DNA of 64,000 nucleotides from Acidobacteriaceae bacterium (lineage in GTDB: Bacteria; Acidobacteriota; Terriglobia; Terriglobales; Acidobacteriaceae), in contig JASHNW010000085.1 in the NCBI GenBank assembly GCA_030041435.1, forward strand, positions 115,516 to 179,515, read 5' to 3'. Made by a program: the position numbers and the translations under genes. A model generated the notes under the pieces. The model saw only the letters and a list, made by a program, of their open reading frames with translations, made no database searches and had not been told where the DNA came from. Of the stretch, positions 51,279-59,695 are shown one piece after another; within the stretch, counting starts at the first letter, position 1; every line of letters begins with the position of its first letter.

Positions 51279-51950
51279 TTATCGAAGCTCGGCCAGTTTG
51301 AGTCTTAGTTTCTTGGTTGCGCGGAAGAGGGTGTTCTTGGCCGTTTCTTCCGTGGTGTTGAGCATTTCTCCGATGGTGCGGAGCCGCAGCCCCTGGTAAT
51401 GCTTCAGTTCGAAGACCATGCGTTCGCGGGGGGTGAGCTCATCGAGCGCCAGCAGGATGCGCTGCCCCAGGTATTTGCGGTCCAGCTCGCGGGCAGGATT
51501 GGCTCCCGCCCGCTCGTCGGAGACGTTGGTGAGCAGATCCATCTCCTCGCCGGAGGAGTCGATGACCACAGCCTGATCCTCGCGGCGGGCCTTGCGGCGG
51601 CGCAGATGATCGAGGCACAGGTTGGTGACGATGCGATAGATCCAGGTGTAGAACGAACACTCGAAGCGGAAATTGCCCAGATACCGGTAGGCCTTGAGGA
51701 ACGCCTCCTGCTGGATGTCCTGGGCGTCCTGCTCGGAACCGGTGAGATGCATAGCCAGCCGCAACACCGCCTGATCATATTGACGCACCAGGGCGTCAAA
51801 GGCTGTGCGCGAACCTGCCTGGGCTTCGCGGATCAAGTCGGTTTCCGGGAGGTTCTCCCGAACGGGCCCACCCATACGCGAGGATTGTAGTCGAGGTTTG
51901 GCCGGGGACGGCCTGGCGGGGGAAAGGAATCGAAGCGCATCAGCAGGCAT
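51279..51950 (-). CDS. ECF-type RNA polymerase sigma factor
   Basis: The protein is about 223 residues with region 2 (TAFDALVRQYDQAVLRLAMH; DAQDIQQEAFLKAYRYL; FYTWIYRIVTNLCLDHLRR) and region 4 (DELTPRERMVFELKHYQGLR; MLNTTEETAKNTLFRATKKL). It directs RNA polymerase to stress or envelope promoters. GGAG seven bases upstream supports ATG 51950; an internal ATG at 51875 has none. The downstream gene is its zinc-finger anti-sigma factor. Confidence 0.92.
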   Translation of the reverse strand: MPADALRFLSPARPSPAKPRLQSSRMGGPVRENLPETDLIREAQAGSRTAFDALVRQYDQAVLRLAMHLTGSEQDAQDIQQEAFLKAYRYLGNFRFECSFYTWIYRIVTNLCLDHLRRRKARREDQAVVIDSSGEEMDLLTNVSDERAGANPARELDRKYLGQRILLALDELTPRERMVFELKHYQGLRLRTIGEMLNTTEETAKNTLFRATKKLRLKLAELR

Positions 51951-52064
51951 GAAGGCTCCTGTTGCGTGGGGATTGCGACACCAATGCAAAAGATAGACGG
52001 ATCAAAAGGGAAATAGTTAGCGCAGAGGAGCTGGGAGCCGGTGAAGCGGTTAGCAGTGTGCCGT

Positions 52065-52099
52065 CTGCTAAAGGCTAATCGCTAGCAGCTAACTGCTTA
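52065..52099. repeat. Heptanucleotide tandem repeat, 5 units (nnGCTAA type)
   Basis: CTGCTAA, AGGCTAA, TCGCTAG, CAGCTAA and CTGCTTA run in register, ending 23 bp before the next gene. This array has the CTA orientation although it lies right of the skew switch, while the sequence just before it (52027-52060) reads in the TAG orientation. Confidence 0.75.
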
Positions 52100-52122
52100 C
52101 GGGGGCGTATGCTGGTGCCGCG

Positions 52123-52995
52123 ATGAAAAGGCGAATGCGTTGGATGCGGAGGGCCGCGATTGCGGGGCTGGCACTGGCAGCGCTGAGCGCGGGGGCGCAG
52201 CTGCGGAAGATCCACGAATACAAATTGCACGAGCAGGAGGATCGCGGCGCGCCGTTTGGCATGACAGTCGGGCCGGATCACACGCTGTACACGCTGATCC
52301 CGCGACGGGACGGGAACTGGATCCTGTCAGAGGTGCAGGGGTGGTGGCAGGAGCATCCGGAGGAACGGGGAATCGTGGTGGAGGGATATTCGGCGCGGGA
52401 TGCAGTGGCATCGCCGGGCCAGATGGACGCGGCAGTGACCGCGGACGGGAAGTATGTGGTGACGGTTGTTTCGGCGGGGTTCCGGGTGGCTCCGGACGAT
52501 CCATATCCCATGGACATGATTGTGGAAGTGGTGCGGCTGGACGGGTTTGAGGTCGTCGACACGGAGCACATGCGCACGCTGGGCATGCGGGGTGTGCTGC
52601 TGGGCGGGATCGATCGGGCGGGAAAGCTTCTGGTGCGGTCGGCGGTGGGAACACCGGGAGCGGAGAGCTCGCCGTACGTGAGCTGGTTTGCCGTAAGCGT
52701 GCCCGACGAGAAGGCGCAGATGGAGTGCAGCTATCAGGCCGCGGCCGATGGCAAGGACACGCAGCCGATGGAGGAGGGATGCGGGGGCTTTGCGAAGCAG
52801 GAGGGATACGGATCGGCGGCGGAACTGGACGGTAAGGTCTGGCCCACGGGTACGCCGCCAGCTCCGGTGGTGCCGCCAGGGGTGGCGATCTCGTCGAAGG
52901 ATCGTTTTCAGACGGAGGCCGTCGTGGTCGACGGGAAGAAGCTGACGCTGGTGGTGGTGAACGGGGTGGACGTGCAGGTGTATGCCTCGGAGTAG
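52123..52995 (+). CDS. Exported protein of unknown function
   Basis: The 290-residue protein has a signal peptide (MKRRMRWMRRAAIAGLALAA, cleaved after SAGAQ). Repeated beta-type segments (FGMTVGPDHTLYTLIPRRDG; DAAVTADGKYVVTVVSAGF; LGGIDRAGKLLVRSAVG) suggest a partial beta-propeller. Two or three cysteines near 215-235 may form a disulfide. No family is recognised. It is convergent with recQ. Confidence 0.6.
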   Translation: MKRRMRWMRRAAIAGLALAALSAGAQLRKIHEYKLHEQEDRGAPFGMTVGPDHTLYTLIPRRDGNWILSEVQGWWQEHPEERGIVVEGYSARDAVASPGQMDAAVTADGKYVVTVVSAGFRVAPDDPYPMDMIVEVVRLDGFEVVDTEHMRTLGMRGVLLGGIDRAGKLLVRSAVGTPGAESSPYVSWFAVSVPDEKAQMECSYQAAADGKDTQPMEEGCGGFAKQEGYGSAAELDGKVWPTGTPPAPVVPPGVAISSKDRFQTEAVVVDGKKLTLVVVNGVDVQVYASE

Positions 52996-53002
52996 CCGGC
53001 AG

Positions 53003-55018
53003 TCAGATCGTCTGCTCCCCGCGGCATAGGGCGCAGATGGGCGCTCCGTAGAGGTCGGCCTTGCGAGGGCCGATGCCGTTGATGGTCAACAACTGGGAGA
53101 TACTGCCTGGCGCGGCGGCGGCTACGGCGCGCAGCACAGCATCGGAAAGGACAAAAAAGGCAGGCTTGCCGGCTTTGGCGGCTTCGTCTTTGCGCCACGC
53201 GCGCAGGCGGCCTTCGAGCTCGGTCTGGGCGAGGCTGGGCGCGGGTGCGGGCACCGGTTCGGGGGAGGCGGCAACTTTTGTGCGCTTCTGCGCGAGCGCG
53301 GCGGAGCTTTGCGGGAGCAGAACGCCGAGTGGCCCGGAAACACTGGCGGTGCGGCCTTCGGGGGTGAGAACGACTTTGCGCCAGGTGACCTGCCGGCCTT
53401 CGGCGTTGGTGAAGGTTTCCGAGGAGAGTGAAACCAGGCCGGCGCGGGCGAGGCCGTCGAGGAGCACGTCGAAGGTGCGGCGGTCGCCGCCGACAGAAGA
53501 TTCGTCGAACAGGCGCGCGATGCCGCGGGGCCCGGCGGCGAGGGTCTGCAGAATGCGGCGCAGGTCGCACTGCTGGCCGGGAGTGGGCTCGGAGAAGGTG
53601 CGGGCTTCGGCGGCCAGCGGGGCACAAAAGTCGCAGCGTCCGCAGAGGCGCGCGGCGCGGTCGCCGAAATGGCGGACGAGAGCGGCCATGCGGCACTGCG
53701 CGGTTTCCGCGAAGGCGGCCATGCTCTCAAGCTGTGCGCGGCGATGGGCGAGCTGGCGCTGGTAGCCGAAGTGCCAGGTAGAGAGGCCGGTGAGGCGGAC
53801 GCCGCCGTCGAGGGCGAGCTGCGCGGCGCCCTGGGCGGCGAGTTTTTCGACGGCGCGGCTGAAGGTGCCGGGATCCATAGCCAGGCGATCGCAGAGAGCG
53901 TCGGCGGCCTGGAATTCGGCGTTGAGCTGGCGAACGACGCGGTCGAGGTCTTCGACGGGCGGGTAGTCGCGGACGAGGAAGCTCTCGTGGATGCGGCGGT
54001 CGGCGAAGCTGTGCAGCAGGACGGCGCGGGAGGGCAACCCGTCGCGTCCGGCGCGGCCGATTTCCTGGTAATAGGCCTCGACGGAGCCGGGCAGTGCGGC
54101 GTGGATGACGGTGCGGATGTTGGGCTTGTCGATGCCCATGCCAAAGGCGATGGTGGCGACGACCACCTCAAGCCGGCCGTCGAGGAAGGCGCGCTGAACG
54201 GACTCGCGTATGGGGGAGTCGAGGCCGGCATGATAGGCAGCGGCGGAGAAGCGGCTGCCCAGCTCGAGGGCCAGGCCGTCGGCGGCTTTGCGCGAAGGAG
54301 CGTAGACGATGGCGGGACGCGCGGCGACGGGGGTGAGGAATTTGAGGATGAATTCGTTGCGCCGGGGTTTGGAGAGCTCGACAACCTCGATGGCGAGGTT
54401 GTCGCGGCGGAAGCCATGGATGAAGAGGGCGGGGTCGGCGAGGCCAAGTTGCTCGACGATGTCCTGCTGGACGACGGGCGTAGCCGTGGCGGTGAGGGCG
54501 ATGATGGGAGCCGGACGCAGGAGCGGGAGGGATTCGCCGAGGGTGCGGTAATCGGGGCGGAAGTCGTGGCCCCAGCCGGAAATGCAGTGGGCTTCGTCGA
54601 CGGCGACCAGCGCGGGGGTGCGGCGGGCGAGCATTTCGGGGAAGCCAGGGACGCGCAGGCGCTCGGGGGCGATGAAGAGGAACTGGAGCCGGCCTTCGAG
54701 GTAGTCGCGGCAGGCCTGGCGGGCGTCGTCGCGGGAGAGCCCGGAGTGAATGCGGGCTACGCGGAGGCCGGCGGCGGCGAGTTTGGCGGCCTGGTCGTCC
54801 ATGAGCGCGATGAGCGGGCTGACGACGACGGCGGTTGTGCCGTGGCCGGCGGCAGCGCGGGCGAGGGCGGGGAGCTGGTAGCAGAGGCTTTTGCCTGCGC
54901 CGGTGGGCATGACGAGAAGGACGTCGCGGCCCGCGGTGAGGGCCTGGCAGACGGCTTCCTGATTTTCGCGGAAGGCGGAGAAGCCGAAGGTGGCCTCGAG
55001 GAGCGGGAGGAGATTCAT
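53003..55018 (-). CDS. recQ: ATP-dependent DNA helicase RecQ
   Basis: The 671-residue protein is a 3'-5' superfamily 2 helicase for recombination and fork repair. Motif I is MPTGAGKSLCYQLPAL, motif II VDEAHCISGWGHDFRPDY, motif III LTATAT, and motifs V/VI ATIAFGMGIDKPN and YYQEIGRAGRDG. The zinc-binding subdomain is CRMAALVRHFGD...CGRCDFC, then a winged-helix region, and an HRDC domain (about 597-665, ELEGRLRAWRKDEAAKAGK). Length and order match RecQ. It is divergent from the RNase HI gene, with 79 bp between starts. Confidence 0.96.
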   Translation of the reverse strand: MNLLPLLEATFGFSAFRENQEAVCQALTAGRDVLLVMPTGAGKSLCYQLPALARAAAGHGTTAVVVSPLIALMDDQAAKLAAAGLRVARIHSGLSRDDARQACRDYLEGRLQFLFIAPERLRVPGFPEMLARRTPALVAVDEAHCISGWGHDFRPDYRTLGESLPLLRPAPIIALTATATPVVQQDIVEQLGLADPALFIHGFRRDNLAIEVVELSKPRRNEFILKFLTPVAARPAIVYAPSRKAADGLALELGSRFSAAAYHAGLDSPIRESVQRAFLDGRLEVVVATIAFGMGIDKPNIRTVIHAALPGSVEAYYQEIGRAGRDGLPSRAVLLHSFADRRIHESFLVRDYPPVEDLDRVVRQLNAEFQAADALCDRLAMDPGTFSRAVEKLAAQGAAQLALDGGVRLTGLSTWHFGYQRQLAHRRAQLESMAAFAETAQCRMAALVRHFGDRAARLCGRCDFCAPLAAEARTFSEPTPGQQCDLRRILQTLAAGPRGIARLFDESSVGGDRRTFDVLLDGLARAGLVSLSSETFTNAEGRQVTWRKVVLTPEGRTASVSGPLGVLLPQSSAALAQKRTKVAASPEPVPAPAPSLAQTELEGRLRAWRKDEAAKAGKPAFFVLSDAVLRAVAAAAPGSISQLLTINGIGPRKADLYGAPICALCRGEQTI

Positions 55019-55096
55019 CGGGCGATGCTTTTATGTTCCCATGAGCGGACCAGGCGAACGCGGAGGATGTGGAAGGTGCGTGATTACACTTGGTAT

Positions 55097-55750
55097 ATGT
55101 CTGAGCAGGAATCGACGGGGAGTTTGTTCGGCGAGGTGGGTGCGAGCAGAGGTTCGGGCCGGGTCGTGGGGCACGGTTCAGGGTGGATTACCGCGTATTG
55201 CGACGGAGGGTCGCGCGGGAATCCTGGGCCGGCGGGGTATGGAGTGTATATCGAAGGGCCGGACGGCGAGAAGCTTGGCGAGCTGAGCGAGTACCTGGGA
55301 CAGACGACGAACAACGTCGCGGAGTATTCGGCGCTGTTGGCGGCGCTGGCCTGGGCTTTGGATCACGGGCGCGGGCGGCTGCGCGTGGTGGCGGACTCCG
55401 AGCTGATGGTGAAGCAGATGCAGGGACGGTACAGGGTAAAAAGCCCCGATCTGAAGCCGCTGTATGAAGAGGCGAAGCGGCGGGTGGCGCGGCTGGACGG
55501 GTTCCGCATTGAGCACGTGCTGCGCGGGAAGAATCAGCGGGCGGACAGGCTGGCGAATCTGGCAATGGACCGAGGGATGGGGCGAATGCCGGATGCGCCG
55601 GGGCCTGGCCCTGACGGGCCGCATATGCGGTCAGCGAACGGTGAGCCGCCGAAGCCTCTGAAGGGGTACACGAAGGGGGGCGTGATTCATTTGATTGAGG
55701 GCGAGCTGCCCGACGGCGTGTTTGTGAAGGTGACGGTGGATCGGCAGTAG
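55097..55750 (+). CDS. rnhA: Ribonuclease HI family protein with C-terminal extension
   Basis: The protein has 217 residues. The RNase H fold spans about 30-157 with catalytic Asp36 (AYCDGGSRGNPGPAGYG), Glu76 (TTNNVAEYSALL), Asp100 (VVADSELMVKQMQG) and Asp150 (KNQRADRLANLA). It cleaves RNA in RNA-DNA hybrids. A Pro/Gly linker is followed by about 30 residues (KGYTKGGVIHLIEG-ELPDGVFVKVTVD) that resemble the small beta-domain of DUF104/AF2212-like antitoxin proteins; this tail is not part of ordinary RNase HI. The start is not fixed by a strong ribosome-binding site. Confidence 0.9.
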   Translation: MSEQESTGSLFGEVGASRGSGRVVGHGSGWITAYCDGGSRGNPGPAGYGVYIEGPDGEKLGELSEYLGQTTNNVAEYSALLAALAWALDHGRGRLRVVADSELMVKQMQGRYRVKSPDLKPLYEEAKRRVARLDGFRIEHVLRGKNQRADRLANLAMDRGMGRMPDAPGPGPDGPHMRSANGEPPKPLKGYTKGGVIHLIEGELPDGVFVKVTVDRQ

Positions 55751-55752
55751 GA

Positions 55753-55787
55753 CAGCGCACAGAGCTCAGAGCGCAGAGCTCAGGGGT
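55753..55787. repeat. Heptanucleotide tandem repeat, 5 units (CAGAGCT type)
   Basis: CAGCGCA, CAGAGCT, CAGAGCG, CAGAGCT and CAGGGGT run in register directly after the rnhA stop. This is the CAG subtype also seen at 47592-47647 and 38391-38418. Confidence 0.75.
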
Positions 55788-55818
55788 GCACAATTCCAGA
55801 TCGCTTCGAGGGTTTTCG

Positions 55819-56358
55819 ATGCAGGAGCCTTTGCTGATGCGCGCGGCGCGGCGTGAGGATTTGCCGCGGCTGACGGAGATCTACAACTACTACGTGGTGC
55901 ATTCGCCGGCGACGTTCGATCTGGAGCCGAAGACGGTGGAGGAGCGCGGGGAGTGGTTCGCGCAGTTCAGGGAGACGGGGAGACATCGCCTGGTGGTGGC
56001 GGAAGAGGACGGCGTGGTGCTGGGGTATGCGGGATCGACGCGATTTCGGGCGAAGCCGGCATACGACAGGACCGTGGAAACGACGATCTATTGCGCTCCG
56101 GAGGCGGTGGGGCGCGGGGTGGGGGCGCGGCTTTATGCGGCGCTGTTCGACGCAATGGCGGGCGAGGATGTGCATCGGATGGTGGCTGGGTATGTGCCGC
56201 CGAATACGGCATCGGAAAAGCTGCATGCGCGCTTTGGGTTTCGGAGGGTGGGAGTGTTCACGGAGCAGGGGTATAAGTTTGGGCGGTATTGGGACGTTTG
56301 CTGGATGGAGCGGAGCCTGGGACACACATCTCCGCATCCTGAGAACGCCCTTGGCTGA
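55819..56358 (+). CDS. GNAT-family N-acetyltransferase (phosphinothricin/amino-acid acetyltransferase-like)
   Basis: The protein is about 179 residues; GAGG seven bases upstream supports this start over ATG 55786. The pattern is that of the PAT/MnaT branch: LTEIYNYYVVHSPATFDLEP, a YAGSTRFRAKPAYDRTVETTIYC core, CoA-binding GRGVGARLYAALF and the closing TASEKLHARFGFRRVGVFTEQGYKFGR motif. It should acetylate an amino-acid-like amine (for example methionine sulfone or phosphinothricin). Confidence 0.9.
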   Translation: MQEPLLMRAARREDLPRLTEIYNYYVVHSPATFDLEPKTVEERGEWFAQFRETGRHRLVVAEEDGVVLGYAGSTRFRAKPAYDRTVETTIYCAPEAVGRGVGARLYAALFDAMAGEDVHRMVAGYVPPNTASEKLHARFGFRRVGVFTEQGYKFGRYWDVCWMERSLGHTSPHPENALG

Positions 56359-56491
56359 CGCAGCCGCTGCGCGGGCCCCGGGCGAAGAAGGGGTCTGGAG
56401 GCTCTGTGCTACGCTCAGGTTGTCGGAGCGGAACGAGTGAGTTCCGCATCCAATCCGGCGTAATCAACTTCCACCGAACGAACAGAAAACC

Positions 56492-57271
56492 ATGGCTTTG
56501 ACAGCGATTGACACGGCCGCGAAGAAGGGCGTTCTGGCGGTGCAGGAGTATGCGCAGCTCTCCGGGCGGGCGCTGGGCAATCTGTTTCGCAAGCCGTTTT
56601 ATGCGGCGGATCTGTACCAGCAGGCGGACATCATCGGGGTGGGATCGCTACCCATCGTTATCATGACGGGGTTTTTCCTGGGCGGCGTGCTGGCGCTGCA
56701 GTCGGCGTCGACGCTGACGCAGTTCGGGGCGACGGCGTTTACCGGGCAGCTGGTCAGCATGTCGATGATCAAGGAGATCGGGCCGGTGGTGACGGCGCTG
56801 ATGGTCAGCGGCCGGAACGCGTCGGGGATGGCCAGCGAGCTGGGATCGATGGTGGTGACCGAGCAGATCGACGCTATGCGGGCGCTGGGCACCGACCCGC
56901 TGAAAAAGCTGGTGATGCCGCGTATTGTCGCCACGGTGGCGATGATGTTCTTCCTGGTGATCCTGTCGGACGCGGTGGGGATTCTGGGCGGCGGGCTGGT
57001 GTCGGTGTCCATGCTGGGGCAGGATGGTTCGCAGTACTTCCACACCTCGTACCAGTCGCTGCAATATCCTGACGTGCTGCAGGGGCTGGTGAAGCCAATT
57101 TTCTTCGGGTTTATCGTCGCAACGATCGGATGTTTCTACGGGATGAAGACGCGCGGCGGGACCCAGGGCGTGGGGCGGTCGACGACCCAGGCGGTGGTGG
57201 TGTCGTCGGTTCTGATCATCGCAACGGACTTCCTCATCAGCAGGTTCCTGATCGGCATCTTTGGGCGGTGA
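56492..57271 (+). CDS. mlaE: MlaE/YrbE-type lipid ABC transporter permease
   Basis: The 259-residue protein has five or six membrane helices and the MlaE signatures FFLGGVLALQSASTLTQFGA and IKEIGPVVTALMVSGRNASG, then MASELGSMVVTEQIDAMRALG. It is the inner-membrane channel of a phospholipid/lipid transport system acting with an ATPase (next gene) and an MCE-domain protein. The stop overlaps the first possible GTG start of the ATPase gene. No MCE (MlaD) gene follows in the window. Confidence 0.94.
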   Translation: MALTAIDTAAKKGVLAVQEYAQLSGRALGNLFRKPFYAADLYQQADIIGVGSLPIVIMTGFFLGGVLALQSASTLTQFGATAFTGQLVSMSMIKEIGPVVTALMVSGRNASGMASELGSMVVTEQIDAMRALGTDPLKKLVMPRIVATVAMMFFLVILSDAVGILGGGLVSVSMLGQDGSQYFHTSYQSLQYPDVLQGLVKPIFFGFIVATIGCFYGMKTRGGTQGVGRSTTQAVVVSSVLIIATDFLISRFLIGIFGR

Positions 57272-57276
57272 GCGGG

Positions 57277-58155
57277 ATGGGCGCAAGCGGGGCGTTCGAG
57301 CCGGGCACGGGAAGTGCGCCGCCCGAGAGACTGTGGACCTCGCCGCCGCCGGCGACCGCGGCTGACAACGAACCGGTGGTGGTGTTCGACGACGTCTCCA
57401 TCGGCTTCGGGCGCGAACCTGTGCTCGAGGGAATTTCATTCGAGATACGGCGCGGCGAGACGCGCATCCTGCTGGGACCGGCAGGAGTGGGCAAGAGCGT
57501 GCTGCTGAAACTGACGAATGGGCTGCTGCGGCCGGATTCGGGGCGGATTTTTGTATTCGGCAAAGAGATCAGCGCGATGCGCGAGCAGGATTTGTTCGAA
57601 CTGCGCGGCTCGATCGGGACGGTCTTCCAGGAAGGCGCGCTGTTCGATTCACTGACGGTGCGGGACAACGTGGGGTATCGGCTGAGCGAGGAGCACGTGC
57701 CGGAAGATGAGATTACGCGGCGCGTAACCGAGGCGCTGCGCTTTGTGGAACTGGAGCAGACGCTGGACAAGTTTCCCTCGGAGCTGTCGGGAGGGATGCG
57801 GCGGCGCGTGGCGATTGCGCGGGCGATTGTGACCAATCCGAAGCTGATTTTGTACGACTCGCCGACGGGCGGGCTCGATCCCATCACGTCGACGACGATT
57901 ATCGAACTGGTGATGAAGCAGCGGGACGTATCCCACACCAGCTCGATTGTGGTGACGCACCGGCTGCAGGATGCGTTTATGCTGGCCACGCACCGCTTCA
58001 GCAGGAGCAAAAATGCGATGGAGCCGCTGCCGCCGCACCAGACCAATCCGCAAACGAGCTTTATGATGCTGAACCGGGGAAAGCTGGTGTTCGACGGGGC
58101 GACGGCGGAGCTGGTGCACTCGACGGATCCGTTTATCCGGGAGTATCTGAGTTAG
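57277..58155 (+). CDS. mlaF: MlaF-type lipid ABC transporter ATPase
   Basis: The protein is about 292 residues. Walker A is GPAGVGKS (about 67-74), signature SGGMRRRVAIARAI, Walker B LILYDSPTGGLDP, and H-loop VVTHRL. The residue after the Walker B aspartate is Ser where ABC ATPases normally have the catalytic Glu. A ~30-residue insert (SRSKNAMEPLPPHQTNPQTS) precedes the last strand. A GTG at 57268 overlapping the mlaE stop is an alternative start. The stop TAG lies in the first heptad repeat unit. Confidence 0.9.
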   Translation: MGASGAFEPGTGSAPPERLWTSPPPATAADNEPVVVFDDVSIGFGREPVLEGISFEIRRGETRILLGPAGVGKSVLLKLTNGLLRPDSGRIFVFGKEISAMREQDLFELRGSIGTVFQEGALFDSLTVRDNVGYRLSEEHVPEDEITRRVTEALRFVELEQTLDKFPSELSGGMRRRVAIARAIVTNPKLILYDSPTGGLDPITSTTIIELVMKQRDVSHTSSIVVTHRLQDAFMLATHRFSRSKNAMEPLPPHQTNPQTSFMMLNRGKLVFDGATAELVHSTDPFIREYLS

Positions 58156-58220
58156 CGGTTAGCGGTTGGCGGGTAGCGCGCAGCTGGGGGCTGGGAGCCG
58201 GTAGCTGGGAGCGCGTAGAT
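58151..58220. repeat. Heptanucleotide tandem repeat, 10 units (GTTAGCG type)
   Basis: Units in register: GTTAGCG twice, GTTGGCG, GGTAGCG, CGCAGCT, GGGGGCT, GGGAGCC, GGTAGCT, GGGAGCG, CGTAGAT. The first supplies the mlaF TAG stop (58153-58155). Confidence 0.88.
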
Positions 58221-58268
58221 CAGACGCCACTGGTTCCAGGCTGCCTGTTCAAGCTGCCGGCTGCTTCG

Positions 58269-59357
58269 TTACGAAGCGGCGTCGTGGTCGTAGAAGCGGA
58301 AGAAGAGCGACGGTTTCGAGACCGGTTCGGCTTTTGCGGCTAAGGCTGCCATCTGCTGCGCGTTGTAGGGGGTGAAGTTGGCCGCGATGCGCACGTTCTC
58401 CTCGAGCTGCGGGATATTGTCGCAGCCGATGATCACCGTTGAGACGGGGCGCGAGAGCGTGTAGCCGATCGCCTCCTGCATGGTAAGCGTGCCGGGAGTG
58501 GGCGCGAGCACCATGCCTTCCCACATATGCTTCTGCACTTCGAGGGGCTCGGGCGTCCAGGTGGAGAGCAGACGGCCGCGGCCGGGGATCTTCATGCCGA
58601 TGATGCCCATCTGCTTTTCGACGGCGAGGGGCAGCAGGTCGGCTTCGAAGCTGAAGTGGTGCGGGTCGGCGGCGTTCAGGGCCATCAGGATGGTGTCGAA
58701 GGGATGCCGGTTGATGGCTTCCATGAGCGAGTCGGGACGGAAGTGGCCGGTGACGCCGAGGTAGCGGACGACGCCCTGTTGCTGCATCTCGATGAGCGCT
58801 TCCATGGCGCCGCCGGGGGCGAAGACGGCGTTGATGTCCTTCATGGTGCCGATGTCGTGAAGCTGCCAGAGGTCGACATGGTCGGTCTGGAGGAGCTGGA
58901 GCGACTTGTCGATCATGCGCAGGGAGCCTTCGCGGGTGCGCTCTTTGGTTTTGGTGGCGAGGAAGGCTTCGCTGCGGCGGGTCTTCATGACCTGCCCGTA
59001 GTACTGCTCGCTCCAGCGCAGCGGGCCGCCGTAGATGGAGGAGGTGTCGCAGTAGTTCACGCCGAGATCGAGGGCGCGGTTGATGATAGGCACGGCGACG
59101 TCGAAGTTGTTGGGCTTCTCCAGCGCGGCCTGGCCGCCGAGCGAGAAGACGCCGACCTTGTAGCCGGTTTTGCCGAGGTTGCGGGTTTGCATTGCATCCT
59201 GGGTGCGGGGATTGTTGGGCATCGTCCAGGATTTGGCGTCGGCAACGGCAGCCCGGGGCAGAGCTCCGGCAGCCAGAGCGGCGGCAGCGGCGGCGGTGCT
59301 GCCCTTCAGGAATGCGCGGCGATCGTGGCTGATTTTTTCGGGATTGGTTTTATCCAT
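58269..59357 (-). CDS. Tat-exported aldo/keto reductase
   Basis: The 362-residue protein has a twin-arginine signal (DRRAFLKG, 12-19) then an Ala-rich h-region. The aldo/keto reductase tetrad is visible: Asp104, Tyr109 (NYCDTSSIYG), Lys136 (FLATKTK), His167 (LWQLHDIG). GGAGGAGG lies upstream of the ATG. It reduces carbonyls with NADPH; in a Tat-exported form the cofactor source is unclear and it may be a flavin- or cofactor-loaded oxidoreductase. It probably stands alone. Confidence 0.88.
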   Translation of the reverse strand: MDKTNPEKISHDRRAFLKGSTAAAAAALAAGALPRAAVADAKSWTMPNNPRTQDAMQTRNLGKTGYKVGVFSLGGQAALEKPNNFDVAVPIINRALDLGVNYCDTSSIYGGPLRWSEQYYGQVMKTRRSEAFLATKTKERTREGSLRMIDKSLQLLQTDHVDLWQLHDIGTMKDINAVFAPGGAMEALIEMQQQGVVRYLGVTGHFRPDSLMEAINRHPFDTILMALNAADPHHFSFEADLLPLAVEKQMGIIGMKIPGRGRLLSTWTPEPLEVQKHMWEGMVLAPTPGTLTMQEAIGYTLSRPVSTVIIGCDNIPQLEENVRIAANFTPYNAQQMAALAAKAEPVSKPSLFFRFYDHDAAS

Positions 59358-59638
59358 GGCTGAGCCTCCTCCCCGGCGAGGCAACAGATCGTTGTATCAC
59401 AGGCGAATGTTGGCGAAGCGTCGGACCTGTTCAAGTGAAAAAGCTGGCTTGCATGGGGCGGAGAACTCCGCAGTCCGATCTCGCGCCGCAAACCGATCAC
59501 GGATGGAGTTGCCGCCGCGGCGGGTGTCACGAGCCTGGGCGGCGCGTCGGCGGTTACGCCTGGTACCCGGGGATGTGAGGCGGGGGTTTTGGGGTTCGGC
59601 TCGCCACGGTTGAGCGCAACCATTTTGCGGGAAACAGC

Positions 59639-59670
59639 AAGGAGGGATGGCTGATGAGCCATCCCTCCTT
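59639..59670 (-). terminator. Strong hairpin terminator after the DUF3300 gene
   Basis: AAGGAGGGATGGCT and AGCCATCCCTCCTT form a perfect 14-bp stem around a four-base loop about 26 bp past the stop. The minus-strand tail is TTGCTGTTT, a weak T-run; the stem itself is convincing. Confidence 0.7.
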
Positions 59671-59695
59671 TGCTGCAGGTTGATGCTGGTCGCAG

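Noticed and set aside
53669..55096. In-frame extension upstream of RNase HI, opposite recQ
   Set aside because: It is the antisense of recQ; the RNase H fold starts at about residue 30 of the short version, so the long start is not real.
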